Shown here piece after piece: positions 1 through 8,112 of a DNA stretch of 64,000 nt. Within the stretch, counting starts at the first letter, position 1, and each line of letters starts with the position of its first letter. Location: the NCBI RefSeq assembly GCF_002949735.1, contig NZ_CP026681.1, positions 3,734,501-3,798,500 on the forward strand, given 5' to 3'. Below the pieces are notes generated by a model. The model searched no databases, was not told the DNA's origin, and worked only from the letters and a program-made list of their open reading frames with translations. A program made the position numbers and the translations under genes. This DNA comes from Nostoc sp. 'Peltigera membranacea cyanobiont' N6. Its GTDB lineage: Bacteria; Cyanobacteriota; Cyanobacteriia; Cyanobacteriales; Nostocaceae.

Positions 1-34
1 CGCCTACGCTAATTGATAAAATTATCACTATCCA

Positions 35-361
35 ATGGCAGCACTAAATAACCGTCAAGCCAGATTATCACTGGTTTCTTCAGTCTATAAAAAAAGCCAA
101 GTCACTCAGATTCGTCTGCGGATATATATTCCTAAATGCTATCTGCAAGCGCCTGTGATTTCACAGTTAATTTCTGCTTACGGTTTGGTAGTTAATATTA
201 CCAAGGCAATGATACAACCAAATACAGATGGAGAAGGATGCTTTGACATTGAATTACGGGGAACAGTATCACAAATCTCTAGCGGTTTGGCTTACCTAGA
301 ATCATTGAATCTGAGAATCGTGGGCAAGCCGAATGCAGACGACGATAGCTGGTTTTATTGA
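35..361 (+). CDS. NIL-domain protein
   Basis: Small 108-residue soluble protein. Residues about 25-95 match the ferredoxin-like NIL fold, a ligand-sensing module also found at the C-terminus of methionine ABC-transporter ATPases; I see no other domain. The start is ATG, with no upstream alternative in the window. It converges on the Crp-family regulator that ends 7 bases downstream. Stand-alone NIL proteins sit near sulfate-transport genes in cyanobacteria (family knowledge), and the cysE/cysK genes close by fit that. A role in sulfur sensing is inference. Confidence 0.8.
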   Translation: MAALNNRQARLSLVSSVYKKSQVTQIRLRIYIPKCYLQAPVISQLISAYGLVVNITKAMIQPNTDGEGCFDIELRGTVSQISSGLAYLESLNLRIVGKPNADDDSWFY

Positions 362-367
362 AATAAT

Positions 368-958
368 CTAAATTTCGTAGTACCAAATTTCTTCTTCTCG
401 CAGCACAATTCGATGTAGGGAAAGACGATTAATCAAACCCTCTTGCTCAAACTGACCAAGAACACGAGTTATGGTAACACGAGTTGAACCGAGCATTTCC
501 GCTAAGTCTTCGTGAGTCAGACGCATATCTATTAAACGTCCCTTCTCAACTTCCGAACCAAACTTTTTGGATAACCATGCCAACAGCTTAATTAGCATGG
601 TATCAACTTTTTTATGGCTACGAATAACCATCAATTCTTGAGCCTGTTGGATATGAGCAAGTAGAGTTTCTGTTAGTTGAGTCCACTGCTCTAAAGGTAA
701 GACTGTTGCCTCCACTTTAGTTAGGCATTCCATCTGATAAGGTTCTAATTTTGACAAAGACTTACCAACGATATCTCCAGGGCCCCATAATCCCAAAGCA
801 ACGGTTGTGCCATCTTCCAAATAGGTAAAAGTCCTGACAAAACCCGTTTCAATTTTCCAAAGTCCATTTTGATGCTCTGGCAAAAACGATCTTCGGGCAA
901 AAATTTCCCTAGTATTATTACTGTTTAAACTAGTTAAATTTGCATATAAAGATACCAT
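368..958 (-). CDS. Crp/Fnr-family transcriptional regulator
   Basis: 196 residues. An N-terminal cyclic-nucleotide-binding-like beta barrel spans about residues 20-100, then a long dimerisation helix, then a Crp-type winged helix; the helix-turn-helix is about residues 147-170 (LTHEDLAEMLGSTRVTITRV). The barrel is short and I do not see the cAMP phosphate-binding motif, so the ligand is unknown. The neighbours (NIL protein, cysE, Rrf2 regulator, cysK) point to a sulfur regulator of the CysR type known in cyanobacteria; that assignment is inference from context. It starts at ATG and transcribes away from the repeat-filled spacer. Confidence 0.88.
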   Translation of the reverse strand: MVSLYANLTSLNSNNTREIFARRSFLPEHQNGLWKIETGFVRTFTYLEDGTTVALGLWGPGDIVGKSLSKLEPYQMECLTKVEATVLPLEQWTQLTETLLAHIQQAQELMVIRSHKKVDTMLIKLLAWLSKKFGSEVEKGRLIDMRLTHEDLAEMLGSTRVTITRVLGQFEQEGLINRLSLHRIVLREEEIWYYEI

Positions 959-1039
959 GACTAAATCACTATTCTCCGATAAATTAACCGTAGTATTATA
1001 TTTATATCAGGTTCTAAGAGTATCTGGACATTTGAAAGA

Positions 1040-1181
1040 GGGGAGCAGGGAGCAGGGAGCAGGGAGTAGGGAGCAGGGGAAGCAAGGGAAGCAGGGGGAG
1101 AAAGAACTAATACCCAATCCCCAATCCCCAATACCCAATACCCAATCCCCAATCCCCAATCCCCAATCCCCAATCCCCAAA
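1040..1181. repeat. Two adjoining short tandem repeats
   Basis: About 60 bases of gggagca units (1040-1102) are followed by about 70 bases of ccccaat/acccaat units (1111-1181). These heptamer arrays are typical Nostoc short tandem repeats. They create open frames on both strands that are not genes. They separate the Crp regulator from the 3' end of cysE. Confidence 0.9.
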
Positions 1182-1182
1182 A

Positions 1183-1911
1183 TTAAATTCCTGCACCATC
1201 AAGAAAATCTTCAATCATCCCATCAGACTTATTGCTCTTAGGGTTGTAGGTTTGTTCGTCGCCAAGCTCAGTTGGGGACAAAGTTGATTGATCTTGCAAC
1301 TCCTCGAATTGTTTCTCTAGAGCCTTAACGCGTTCAAATAAAGCACGGATGACTTCAGCTTCTACGTCGCGGACTTTATCATGATCCAGAACATTGGTAG
1401 ACAAGTTGTTCTGACGAGTCACGCGCCCTGGAATCCCAACTACCGTAGTGTTACTGGGTACATCTCGCAGCACCACGGAACCGGCTCCAATGCGGACGCG
1501 ATCGCCAATTTGAATATTTCCTAATACCTTTGCACCCGCTCCCACAACTACATAAGAGCCTAAAGTTGGATGGCGTTTGCCGCTTTCTTTCCCAGTCCCG
1601 CCAAGGGTGACACCCTGATAAATTAGGGCACCATCGCCCACGATCGCAGTTTCACCAATCACAACTCCCATCCCGTGGTCAATAAACACTCCCTGGCCGA
1701 TTAATGCCCCAGGATGGATTTCAATCCCAGTTAAAAACCGACTAATATGAGAAATGAATCGAGGTATAAAGGGAATTCCAATTTTATGCAGCCAGTGTGC
1801 CAATCTATGAAACACTAGGGCTTGGAGTCCAGGATAACAAAACAATACTTCTAGCCAGTTACGCGCTGCTGGGTCACGCTCAAAAATGGTTCGCAAATCA
1901 GTTAGTAGCAT
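1183..1911 (-). CDS. cysE: Serine O-acetyltransferase
   Basis: Makes O-acetylserine from serine and acetyl-CoA, the step before cysteine synthase. 242 residues from the ATG at 1911 (MLLTDLRTIF...). The longer frame to 1974 adds 21 residues that do not resemble the family, so I reject it. The N-terminal helical SATase domain is followed by a left-handed beta helix of hexapeptide repeats (about 65-180). The catalytic-region histidines are visible in FIDHGMG and GKRHPTLG. The tail of about 60 residues is charged and partly coiled coil. It is divergent from the Rrf2-cysK pair, so cysteine synthesis is split over two facing transcripts. Confidence 0.95.
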   Translation of the reverse strand: MLLTDLRTIFERDPAARNWLEVLFCYPGLQALVFHRLAHWLHKIGIPFIPRFISHISRFLTGIEIHPGALIGQGVFIDHGMGVVIGETAIVGDGALIYQGVTLGGTGKESGKRHPTLGSYVVVGAGAKVLGNIQIGDRVRIGAGSVVLRDVPSNTTVVGIPGRVTRQNNLSTNVLDHDKVRDVEAEVIRALFERVKALEKQFEELQDQSTLSPTELGDEQTYNPKSNKSDGMIEDFLDGAGI

Positions 1912-2136
1912 ACTCTGTTGGAATTTTCGCTGGTAAATGAGGCTCGGAAAACAGAAACTCAGGATAATTCCCACAAAAAGATCGAGTCATTTATGGGAAT
2001 TATGTAAGTTCACAATCTACGGTAAGTCGATAGGATATAGTGATTTTGTGAGTAGTAAATGGGATGCTATCACATTCCCCACTTTGAAAAAATTAATTTC
2101 GCATAAACTGCGATAAGCCCCCCAATTCACCGTAGT

Positions 2137-2607
2137 ATGTTGAGTACAGTCTTGAATAGCCAAAACTACGCTCTCTTGGATTTGTCTTCCAAAGTGGAAT
2201 ACGCGCTGCTGGCCCTCTTAGAGCTGGCAAGCCACCACGGAAAAAAACTTCCTCTAACCATGAGCGAGATCGCTACCAAACAACCCATACCTGAACGCTA
2301 TCTGGAACAAATTTTGACCAACCTCCGGCGGGCTGGTGTGGTGCAGAGTCAACGCGGCTCTAAAGGAGGTTTTGTTTTAGCTCGTGAACCTTGGCAGATT
2401 ACACTGCTAGAAGTTGTCACTTTAGTCGAAGGCGAGCGGAAAGAGAAAGATACTTCTGACTCTCAGACTCTAGAAAAGACTCTGGTTTATGAAGTTTGGG
2501 AGCAAGCTAACGCTGCTTCAATTGAAGTGTTAGGTAGGTATACACTCCAAGACTTGTGCGAGGAAAGAGAAACTCGCGCCCAGCAAAGCCCGATGTATTA
2601 TATTTAG
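2137..2607 (+). CDS. Rrf2-family regulator, CymR-like
   Basis: 156 residues with an Rrf2 winged helix (about 20-95; SSKVEYALLALLELASHHG then a recognition helix ending RYLEQILTNLRRAG). The C-terminal part has a single Cys (DLCEE) and lacks the three-cysteine cluster that ligates Fe-S in IscR/NsrR, so it resembles the cluster-free CymR type. It lies 18 bases before cysK, presumably in the same transcript. CymR of Bacillus senses O-acetylserine through the CysK complex; a similar logic here is inference. The start could also be a TTG near residue 15, where family members often begin. Confidence 0.9.
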   Translation: MLSTVLNSQNYALLDLSSKVEYALLALLELASHHGKKLPLTMSEIATKQPIPERYLEQILTNLRRAGVVQSQRGSKGGFVLAREPWQITLLEVVTLVEGERKEKDTSDSQTLEKTLVYEVWEQANAASIEVLGRYTLQDLCEERETRAQQSPMYYI

Positions 2608-2625
2608 ACACGACGGAGTAGTAAC

Positions 2626-3588
2626 ATGCGGATAGCGAAAGATATCACAGAGTTAATCGGACGGACTCCTTTAGTTCAATTAAACAAAATTCCCCAAGCT
2701 TCAGGAGCGGTTGCTCGGATTGTGGTGAAGCTAGAAAGCATGAATCCAGCATCTTCTGTGAAAGATCGGATTGGCGCGAGTATGGTGGAAGCGGCGGAAG
2801 AAGCAGGCTTGATTCACCCCGGAAAAACTGTTTTAGTAGAGCCAACTTCTGGAAATACAGGAATTGCGTTAGCGATGGTGGCGGCCGCTAAGGGGTACCA
2901 TCTCATTCTAACGATGCCTGACACAATGAGCCACGAAAGACGATTGATGCTCAAAGCTTATGGCGCTCAAGTAGAGTTAACGCCAGGGGTAGAAGGGATG
3001 CGAGGAGCGATCGCTCATGCAGAGCAGATTGTAGCTCAAACGCCCAATGCTTATATGTTGCAGCAGTTCCGTAACCCTGCTAACCCAAAAGTTCACGCCG
3101 AAACCACCGCAGAAGAAATCTGGAATGATACCGATGGAGAGGTGGATATTCTGGTGGCGGGAGTGGGTACTGGTGGGACGATTACAGGAGTTGCAGAAGT
3201 TATTAAAGGACGGAAGCCAAGTTTTCAAGCGATCGCAGTTGAACCAAGCAACAGTCCAGTATTAACAGGTGGTAAATCAGGCCCTCACAAAATTCAGGGT
3301 ATCGGCGCGGGATTTGTCCCAGCAATTTACCGTCCAGATGTGGTGGATGAAGTAATTCAGGTAGCAGATGAGCAAGCGATCGCTTACAGCCGTCGCCTAG
3401 CAAAAGAAGAAGGATTATTATCGGGGATTTCTACTGGTGCTGCTTTATATGCAGCTATTCAAGTAGCACAACGGCCAGAAAATGCAGGACGGCTAATCGT
3501 CATGATCCAGCCTAGCTTCGGCGAACGCTATCTCAGCACCTCACTATTCAAAGACCCAGAAGAGAATGAGTGGTTGAGTAAAGTTTGA
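2626..3588 (+). CDS. cysK: Cysteine synthase (O-acetylserine sulfhydrylase)
   Basis: PLP enzyme forming cysteine from O-acetylserine and sulfide. 320 residues, full length. The PLP lysine is K46 in SSVKDRIGA; the substrate loop TSGNTGIALA and the glycine-rich phosphate loop GVGTGGTITG are present. A GGAG ribosome site lies about 8 bases before the ATG. It is coupled to the Rrf2 regulator upstream. Cyanobacteria usually carry more than one cysK/cysM copy, so this may be one of several. Confidence 0.96.
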   Translation: MRIAKDITELIGRTPLVQLNKIPQASGAVARIVVKLESMNPASSVKDRIGASMVEAAEEAGLIHPGKTVLVEPTSGNTGIALAMVAAAKGYHLILTMPDTMSHERRLMLKAYGAQVELTPGVEGMRGAIAHAEQIVAQTPNAYMLQQFRNPANPKVHAETTAEEIWNDTDGEVDILVAGVGTGGTITGVAEVIKGRKPSFQAIAVEPSNSPVLTGGKSGPHKIQGIGAGFVPAIYRPDVVDEVIQVADEQAIAYSRRLAKEEGLLSGISTGAALYAAIQVAQRPENAGRLIVMIQPSFGERYLSTSLFKDPEENEWLSKV

Positions 3589-3648
3589 TTCAGCATAACA
3601 ATTTTAGATTTTGTATTTGAGATTTTTCATCCAAATCAAAATCTAAAA

Positions 3649-4368
3649 TTAGCTTGGTTCTCTACTAGAATTTTCGCCAATTTCATCAGCACCTTCATTA
3701 TTTTTCACCAAAATCATTAAACATAAACAACTAGCACCTAGCTTTATCAAGCTCAAAGCTTGACTTTCTAATACAATAAAAGCGCCTAATCCTATAAGGA
3801 TAAAAGGCACAAGATTATTAATATAGCGAGTCAATACATCAGCTATTACTCTGTAATTAGTTAATTTGTATGCTACATAACACCAAATTCCTAATAACAG
3901 AAAAAATAATCCGATAATTACCACAAAACTCTCTAAGTTGCTGCTAGCAAATAGAGGCACATAAACACTAATATTATCGCTACCATTGGCAATTGTAACG
4001 GCTGCCACACTATAAGCTTGGGGAGAAAAAAAACTAGTAATTGTTGATGCTTCAGCTTCTTCTGTGGCAGCTACAACTTCTTTTGATGAATCTTCTTCCC
4101 GATTCACTAAGCTACTGATACCTATGGAAATTGGTAGTAAACCAAGTAATCCAATCCAGTTTTTTGATAAAACTAATCCCCCAAATAAACCAGGAAGACT
4201 AAGAATTAACAGAACCGTAAAACCTAAAAACTGTCCAGCAACTATATGCCGGGGGCGAAAGTTAGCATTTATTCGAGAAAAAAACAACAATAAAATGACA
4301 ATATCATCAATGTTAGTGGCAATGAATGCAATTAACCCTGTAGTAATTGCAGTAACTAACTCGTTCAT
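3649..4368 (-). CDS. CadD-family cadmium-resistance-type transporter
   Basis: 239 residues with about six hydrophobic segments. Signature stretches are ATNIDDIVILLLFF near the N-terminus and ANGSDNISVYVPLF in the second half, both typical of the CadD/Cad family within the LysE-like exporters. A charged loop (about 90-110) separates the halves. It is divergent from a second copy of the same family at 4616. The substrate is not readable from sequence; members are linked to Cd2+ resistance or quaternary-ammonium export. Confidence 0.85.
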   Translation of the reverse strand: MNELVTAITTGLIAFIATNIDDIVILLLFFSRINANFRPRHIVAGQFLGFTVLLILSLPGLFGGLVLSKNWIGLLGLLPISIGISSLVNREEDSSKEVVAATEEAEASTITSFFSPQAYSVAAVTIANGSDNISVYVPLFASSNLESFVVIIGLFFLLLGIWCYVAYKLTNYRVIADVLTRYINNLVPFILIGLGAFIVLESQALSLIKLGASCLCLMILVKNNEGADEIGENSSREPS

Positions 4369-4533
4369 ATTTTAAGATAAAGAAGAATTCAAGAGTCAGT
4401 AATAATTACTGTGTCATTTTAAATCTAAGTTGTACCAGAAGGTTAAAATAATTCGTGATTGATAATGACGCGCGAGTATTTCGTCAATAATTACGAATTA
4501 CGTTAGCGTAGCGGTAGCGAGAAACGAGCGTCA

Positions 4534-4571
4534 TTACGAATTACGAATTACGAATTACGAATTACGAATTA
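4534..4571. repeat. Heptamer tandem repeat (attacga)
   Basis: Five or so copies of a 7-base unit lie between the divergent Cad genes, preceded by the common dispersed Nostoc motif gttagcgtagcgg at about 4502. They may separate or space the two promoters. Confidence 0.8.
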
Positions 4572-4615
4572 GTGAATTTGGTATGGTGGTAAATCGTAGG
4601 TTCTAAAAATCCAGC

Positions 4616-5278
4616 ATGAGTAAGTTAGGGACAGTCTTCAGTGAAGGGATAATTGCCTTCATCGCCACTAACATAGATGACATCATTATCTTGTTAATAT
4701 TTTTTTCACAGGTAGATGTTAATTTTCGGCGGCGGCATATCTTACTCGGTCAATATCTGGGTTTTACAGCCATTATCATCGCTAGTTTACCAGGATTTTT
4801 TGGTGGATTGGTCGTACAGCGAGAATGGATAGGATTGCTAGGATTGCTACCAATAGTAATTGGTCTTCAGCAATTACTATCTAGAAAAGAAGAAACTGCA
4901 ACAGTTCAGACAGTCAGTAGTGATTTTAGTCAGTCTGCACCTACTAACCCGGTATTGGCTTTTATTTTGAGTGTTTTGCACCCCCAAACCTATAAAGTAG
5001 CAGCAGTAACGATCGCAAATGGTGGTGACAATATTAGTATATATATTCCCTTGTTCGCTGGTCACGACCTTGCTAGCTTGGGGGTAATTTTAGGTATATT
5101 TTTTGTCATGGTAGGGGTTTGGTGTGCGATCGCTTATTTTTTAAGCCGTCAACCTACCATTGCTAATATTCTAAGTCGCTACGGTCAAGCTGCTGTACCT
5201 TTTGTGTTAATTGGCTTGGGTTTATTCATTATGTATGAGCGAGGTACATTCACTCTACTACCTTGGATAAAAAGTTAA
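4616..5278 (+). CDS. CadD-family cadmium-resistance-type transporter (second copy)
   Basis: 220 residues, a clear paralogue of the protein at 3649-4368: ATNIDDIIILLIFF near the start and ANGGDNISIYIPLF in the second half. The GxFGGLV and EWIGLLGLLP stretches are shared. The middle acidic loop is different and shorter. ATG start. The head-to-head arrangement suggests an old inverted duplication or a two-subunit exporter; the sequence does not decide which. Confidence 0.85.
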   Translation: MSKLGTVFSEGIIAFIATNIDDIIILLIFFSQVDVNFRRRHILLGQYLGFTAIIIASLPGFFGGLVVQREWIGLLGLLPIVIGLQQLLSRKEETATVQTVSSDFSQSAPTNPVLAFILSVLHPQTYKVAAVTIANGGDNISIYIPLFAGHDLASLGVILGIFFVMVGVWCAIAYFLSRQPTIANILSRYGQAAVPFVLIGLGLFIMYERGTFTLLPWIKS

Positions 5279-5490
5279 TCAATGTTGAATAGTAACCGTA
5301 TTTTTCAAATATATTGTGAAAAATAGGTTGTAGCGGGCGTGAACGCGGCTGTAGGAACTAGTGTCGCCTGGTTCGTTAAGGAGAAGTTTCTTGCCAATCG
5401 GGTTGGGGTTTGCGGCGGTGTAGTAGTACTGTAGGTAACGAACTGCGGCTGTTTTTGGCGTGTAAGATGCCAGAACCGGCAAACCTCATG
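5275..5490 (-). pseudogene. Fragment of a membrane sensor domain (adenylate cyclase/kinase type)
   Basis: The minus strand encodes a stretch with VRYLQYYYTAANPNPIGKK, GDTSSYSRVHARY and, after a frameshift near 5328, PIFHNIFEKYGYYS. This resembles the extracellular sensor domain of some bacterial adenylate cyclases, kinases and chemoreceptors (LQYHYIA-NP-P-G--KL...YS-VHA-YHP-F). Neither the transmembrane parts nor an output domain remains. I recognise the motif string but could not verify it by search. Confidence 0.5.
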
Positions 5491-5616
5491 TGATGCTAAA
5501 AGAATTTTAGTCTAGTTGTTGGAGCGGTCGATTGTTTAATAGACCTTTTGCAAAAGTCCTAATTTTTGAGATATTCTTTGCATCTAATCTACGAGAAGCC
5601 ACTTTGTGTCTATGCG

Positions 5617-5930
5617 TTAGACAAAAAAATATTTATGCAAGATATCTAGAAGATATTTCTGCCATTTGGGAATAGCTCCATAGCCGACGTGTCTAGCTCC
5701 TAGAGCCTTGAGAACTGGTTCTAAAGCTTCTGGGTTACGGAGATTTTCTACTACCAAAACCAGAGAGCTTAATAGTTTTTTCTCTTGGTTTTTCATATCT
5801 GTTTTAGCAAACAGTGGTTTCATTTCTGGGTGAGCTTGAAAAAGATTATCGTAGAAACTGGCTGCAAATTCATCAGCGCGTGGTTTAACTTTTTCAAAGC
5901 TTTGCTCTAAACTCCTGCAAAAATGTTGCG
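5617..5930 (-). pseudogene. Globin fragment, broken at both ends
   Basis: Reading the minus strand from about 5928: LEQSFEKVKPRADEFAASFY, then DNLFQAHPEMKPLFAKTDM, then LVENLRNPEALEPVLKALG and ARHVGYGAIPK. This is a bacterial single-domain globin (helices A to about F). It has no start codon, and after GAIPK the frame runs into unrelated sequence and stops. The internal ATG at 5823 is not the true start because homology continues upstream of it. Confidence 0.75.
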
Positions 5931-6062
5931 TTCGTTACTGGTGCTTTCACCATGCCGAATAAAGTAGGCACGTCCTGGATAATCATCCTTCTGTGCAACA
6001 GACGCGCTGGCAGAATTATTAGTTTTTACCACAGTTGCAATTGTTAATAGTTTTAAATCCGA
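5930..6062 (-). pseudogene. N-terminal fragment of a histidine phosphatase
   Basis: Immediately upstream of the globin fragment and in a different frame, the minus strand reads QKDDYPGRAYFIRHGEST, then SNERNIFAGV and a stop. RHGE is the catalytic signature of the histidine phosphatase (phosphoglycerate mutase-like) superfamily. Only about 40 codons remain. The stop falls exactly where the globin reading frame begins, so a deletion has fused two neighbouring genes. No ATG is visible upstream. Confidence 0.65.
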
Positions 6063-6692
6063 CTACCTTAACCGTCTTGCATCACTTTCGCCAACTAAAA
6101 ATCGAAGCTAACTTTTAAACGTTATATTAAGAAAAAAGTTGAAGCATTGATTTTCTAACACAATGCTGTTCATCATGTTTTTTTGGTAAAAAGTCTTATG
6201 GAATAAGAATTATGATTTTATTCTTTGGCAAAAGGATTAAAGAGTATAAAAGTACAATAAGGCTAAGTGACAAATTTATCAATGGCTTTTTAAATAAATT
6301 TCTGACAAGTTCAATAAAAATTTAAGAATATTTAAAAACTATAGAAACACCTACTAGTAAAGGTTGGCGGAAATAAACAGCTCATATTGCTGGGAAAAGT
6401 GATTGTCAGGTTAATAACCGTTTTCTGGGCGTTCAATCTAATATTTTATTTTCCCAGCGCACCCGCAGAAGGTGAGTTGTAAGAGAGGGTAAACAAAGAG
6501 AAAGTGACAAACACTAACTCTACGTTTTTCAATTCGATTATGACCTTTATTGATTAGGAAAATGGTAGAAGTAAAACTTTATGTTAAACCCAGTTTCAAA
6601 AACTGATTAGATTAACAGTACGAAAGTCAGTGACCAACGATTGGCAGATTTTAGAGCTTAGTTAAGAACTTTTCAAACATCCTCTGAGAGTA
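6063..6692. other. Intergenic stretch with no recognised gene
   Basis: AT-rich, no credible reading frame, RNA gene or long repeat seen on either strand. It is probably residue of the decay that left the fragments at 5.3-6.1 kb. Confidence 0.5.
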
Positions 6693-7490
6693 TCAAACCT
6701 GATGAACTAATTTCCAACTCACCATCATCAAGATGGCGTAAATTATAAACCGTAGTGGGCGCTGGGGAGCGACTTGGCAGATTTTAGCACCTAGTAACAC
6801 TCCTGGCACAGAACCTAGCCAGATAGGTATTACCAAACTCCAATCAACTGTTCCCAGACTGAGATGACCAAGGGCTGTAAACAGTAGTAAAATTGCTGCG
6901 TGGGAAATATCAGTACCCACTAACTTTCGGGCATCAAGGCGGAAAAACCCAATCAGTAGTAGGGCAAACATTGAACCTGATGATACACTTGTTAGACCGA
7001 CGAAACAGCCTAAAATTGCTCCCAAACTGATTGTTAGAAAGCGGCCGAAGTTAGTTTCTAAGTCTAACTTTGGCAGTTCGGGTAAATTAAATGTGGGGAA
7101 AAAAGTCAATAACAACAATTGTACTAGTGCTAAGGCTGTGACTAGCAAAATCATCACGCCAAGCAAACGCAGCAAGATGTTATCTAGGTTATAGTCACCT
7201 GTACTTTTAAGAAAGTGTAAAATTCCCACCCCAAACAGTGAGCCTGGAACACTCCCGAATGCCAGCCATTTGACAACTTCTGTGTCCAGAGTTTTCTGTT
7301 CCCAATGCTTGACGCTACCAACAATTTTCATCAATGTGGCAGCCACAACATCAGAACTCACTGCGATGGAAGGCGGAACCTGAAAAACAAAAATCAACAT
7401 TGGGGTAATCAGAGAGGCTCCGCCAATTCCCGTCAAACCAACGATGATGCCAACAAAGAAGCTTAAGAACGGTAGTAATAAATAGTGCAT
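6693..7490 (-). CDS. TauE/SafE-family membrane exporter
   Basis: 265 residues from the ATG at 7490 (MHYLLLPFLSFFVG). An upstream TTG at 7544 would add 18 residues without family resemblance. About eight hydrophobic segments in two repeats: GIIVGLTGIGGASLITPMLI in the first half and GCFVGLTSVSSGSMFALLLI in the second, the family hallmark. Members export sulfite, sulfoacetate or other anions. With cysE/cysK 3-5 kb away a sulfur anion is possible, but they are not in one operon, so that is inference. Confidence 0.88.
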   Translation of the reverse strand: MHYLLLPFLSFFVGIIVGLTGIGGASLITPMLIFVFQVPPSIAVSSDVVAATLMKIVGSVKHWEQKTLDTEVVKWLAFGSVPGSLFGVGILHFLKSTGDYNLDNILLRLLGVMILLVTALALVQLLLLTFFPTFNLPELPKLDLETNFGRFLTISLGAILGCFVGLTSVSSGSMFALLLIGFFRLDARKLVGTDISHAAILLLFTALGHLSLGTVDWSLVIPIWLGSVPGVLLGAKICQVAPQRPLRFIIYAILMMVSWKLVHQV

Positions 7491-8112
7491 ACTCTTTGGG
7501 GATTTCAGAAAGTCAGCTAGAGCTTCACTGCTAGATAACAACAACTCAGCCGAATTACAGCCCAGTGGTAGACAGAGCTAGTCATGGCAAGTTATTGATT
7601 GTGTTTCTCAAAGGATGAGTGACACAAGGGTTATCCAGCTAGAAGTTAGGGCAGAGGATTCCTGGATAACTCAAAACCTGTTTGGAAGTTTTTGGAAGCA
7701 TGACAACTGTCATTGAGCCGAAACAGACTTTGATAACTGCTTATGGGTTAGTTGTTTTGCTCAACTCAACTTCTAATTGTTTTTTTTGCAGTTTTACATA
7801 TAAAAGCCGGTAAGCGCATCGCCTTACCGTATTTTACTTGCAAACACGATCAAACGTCTAGCGTATTCGCTTTGTATATCGTTATATTCTCTGGATAATA
7901 CACTGTAGCAGGTTAAACTTCTTAGGGATGGCTGTTAAAAAAATTACCTCTAAGTTAATAAAAACAAGGATAATTCACCATCTGGATAATTCAAAATCAT
8001 TATAGAAAAGATATATTACGTCTCTAAATCTGGATTCTGACTGCAATTAGTCAACGCCATAAAACTGATTACAATACTCAAAGTCAAATCCGATTCCTTA
8101 GTCTAATCACTC
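7491..8112. other. Long spacer between divergent genes
   Basis: About 600 bases separating the exporter and the YqhD-like gene. I see no further gene. It presumably contains both promoters; no operator palindrome stands out. Confidence 0.5.

Noticed and set aside
957..1241. Open frames on both strands across the gggagca/ccccaat arrays
   Set aside because: The predicted peptides are only the translated heptamer repeat.
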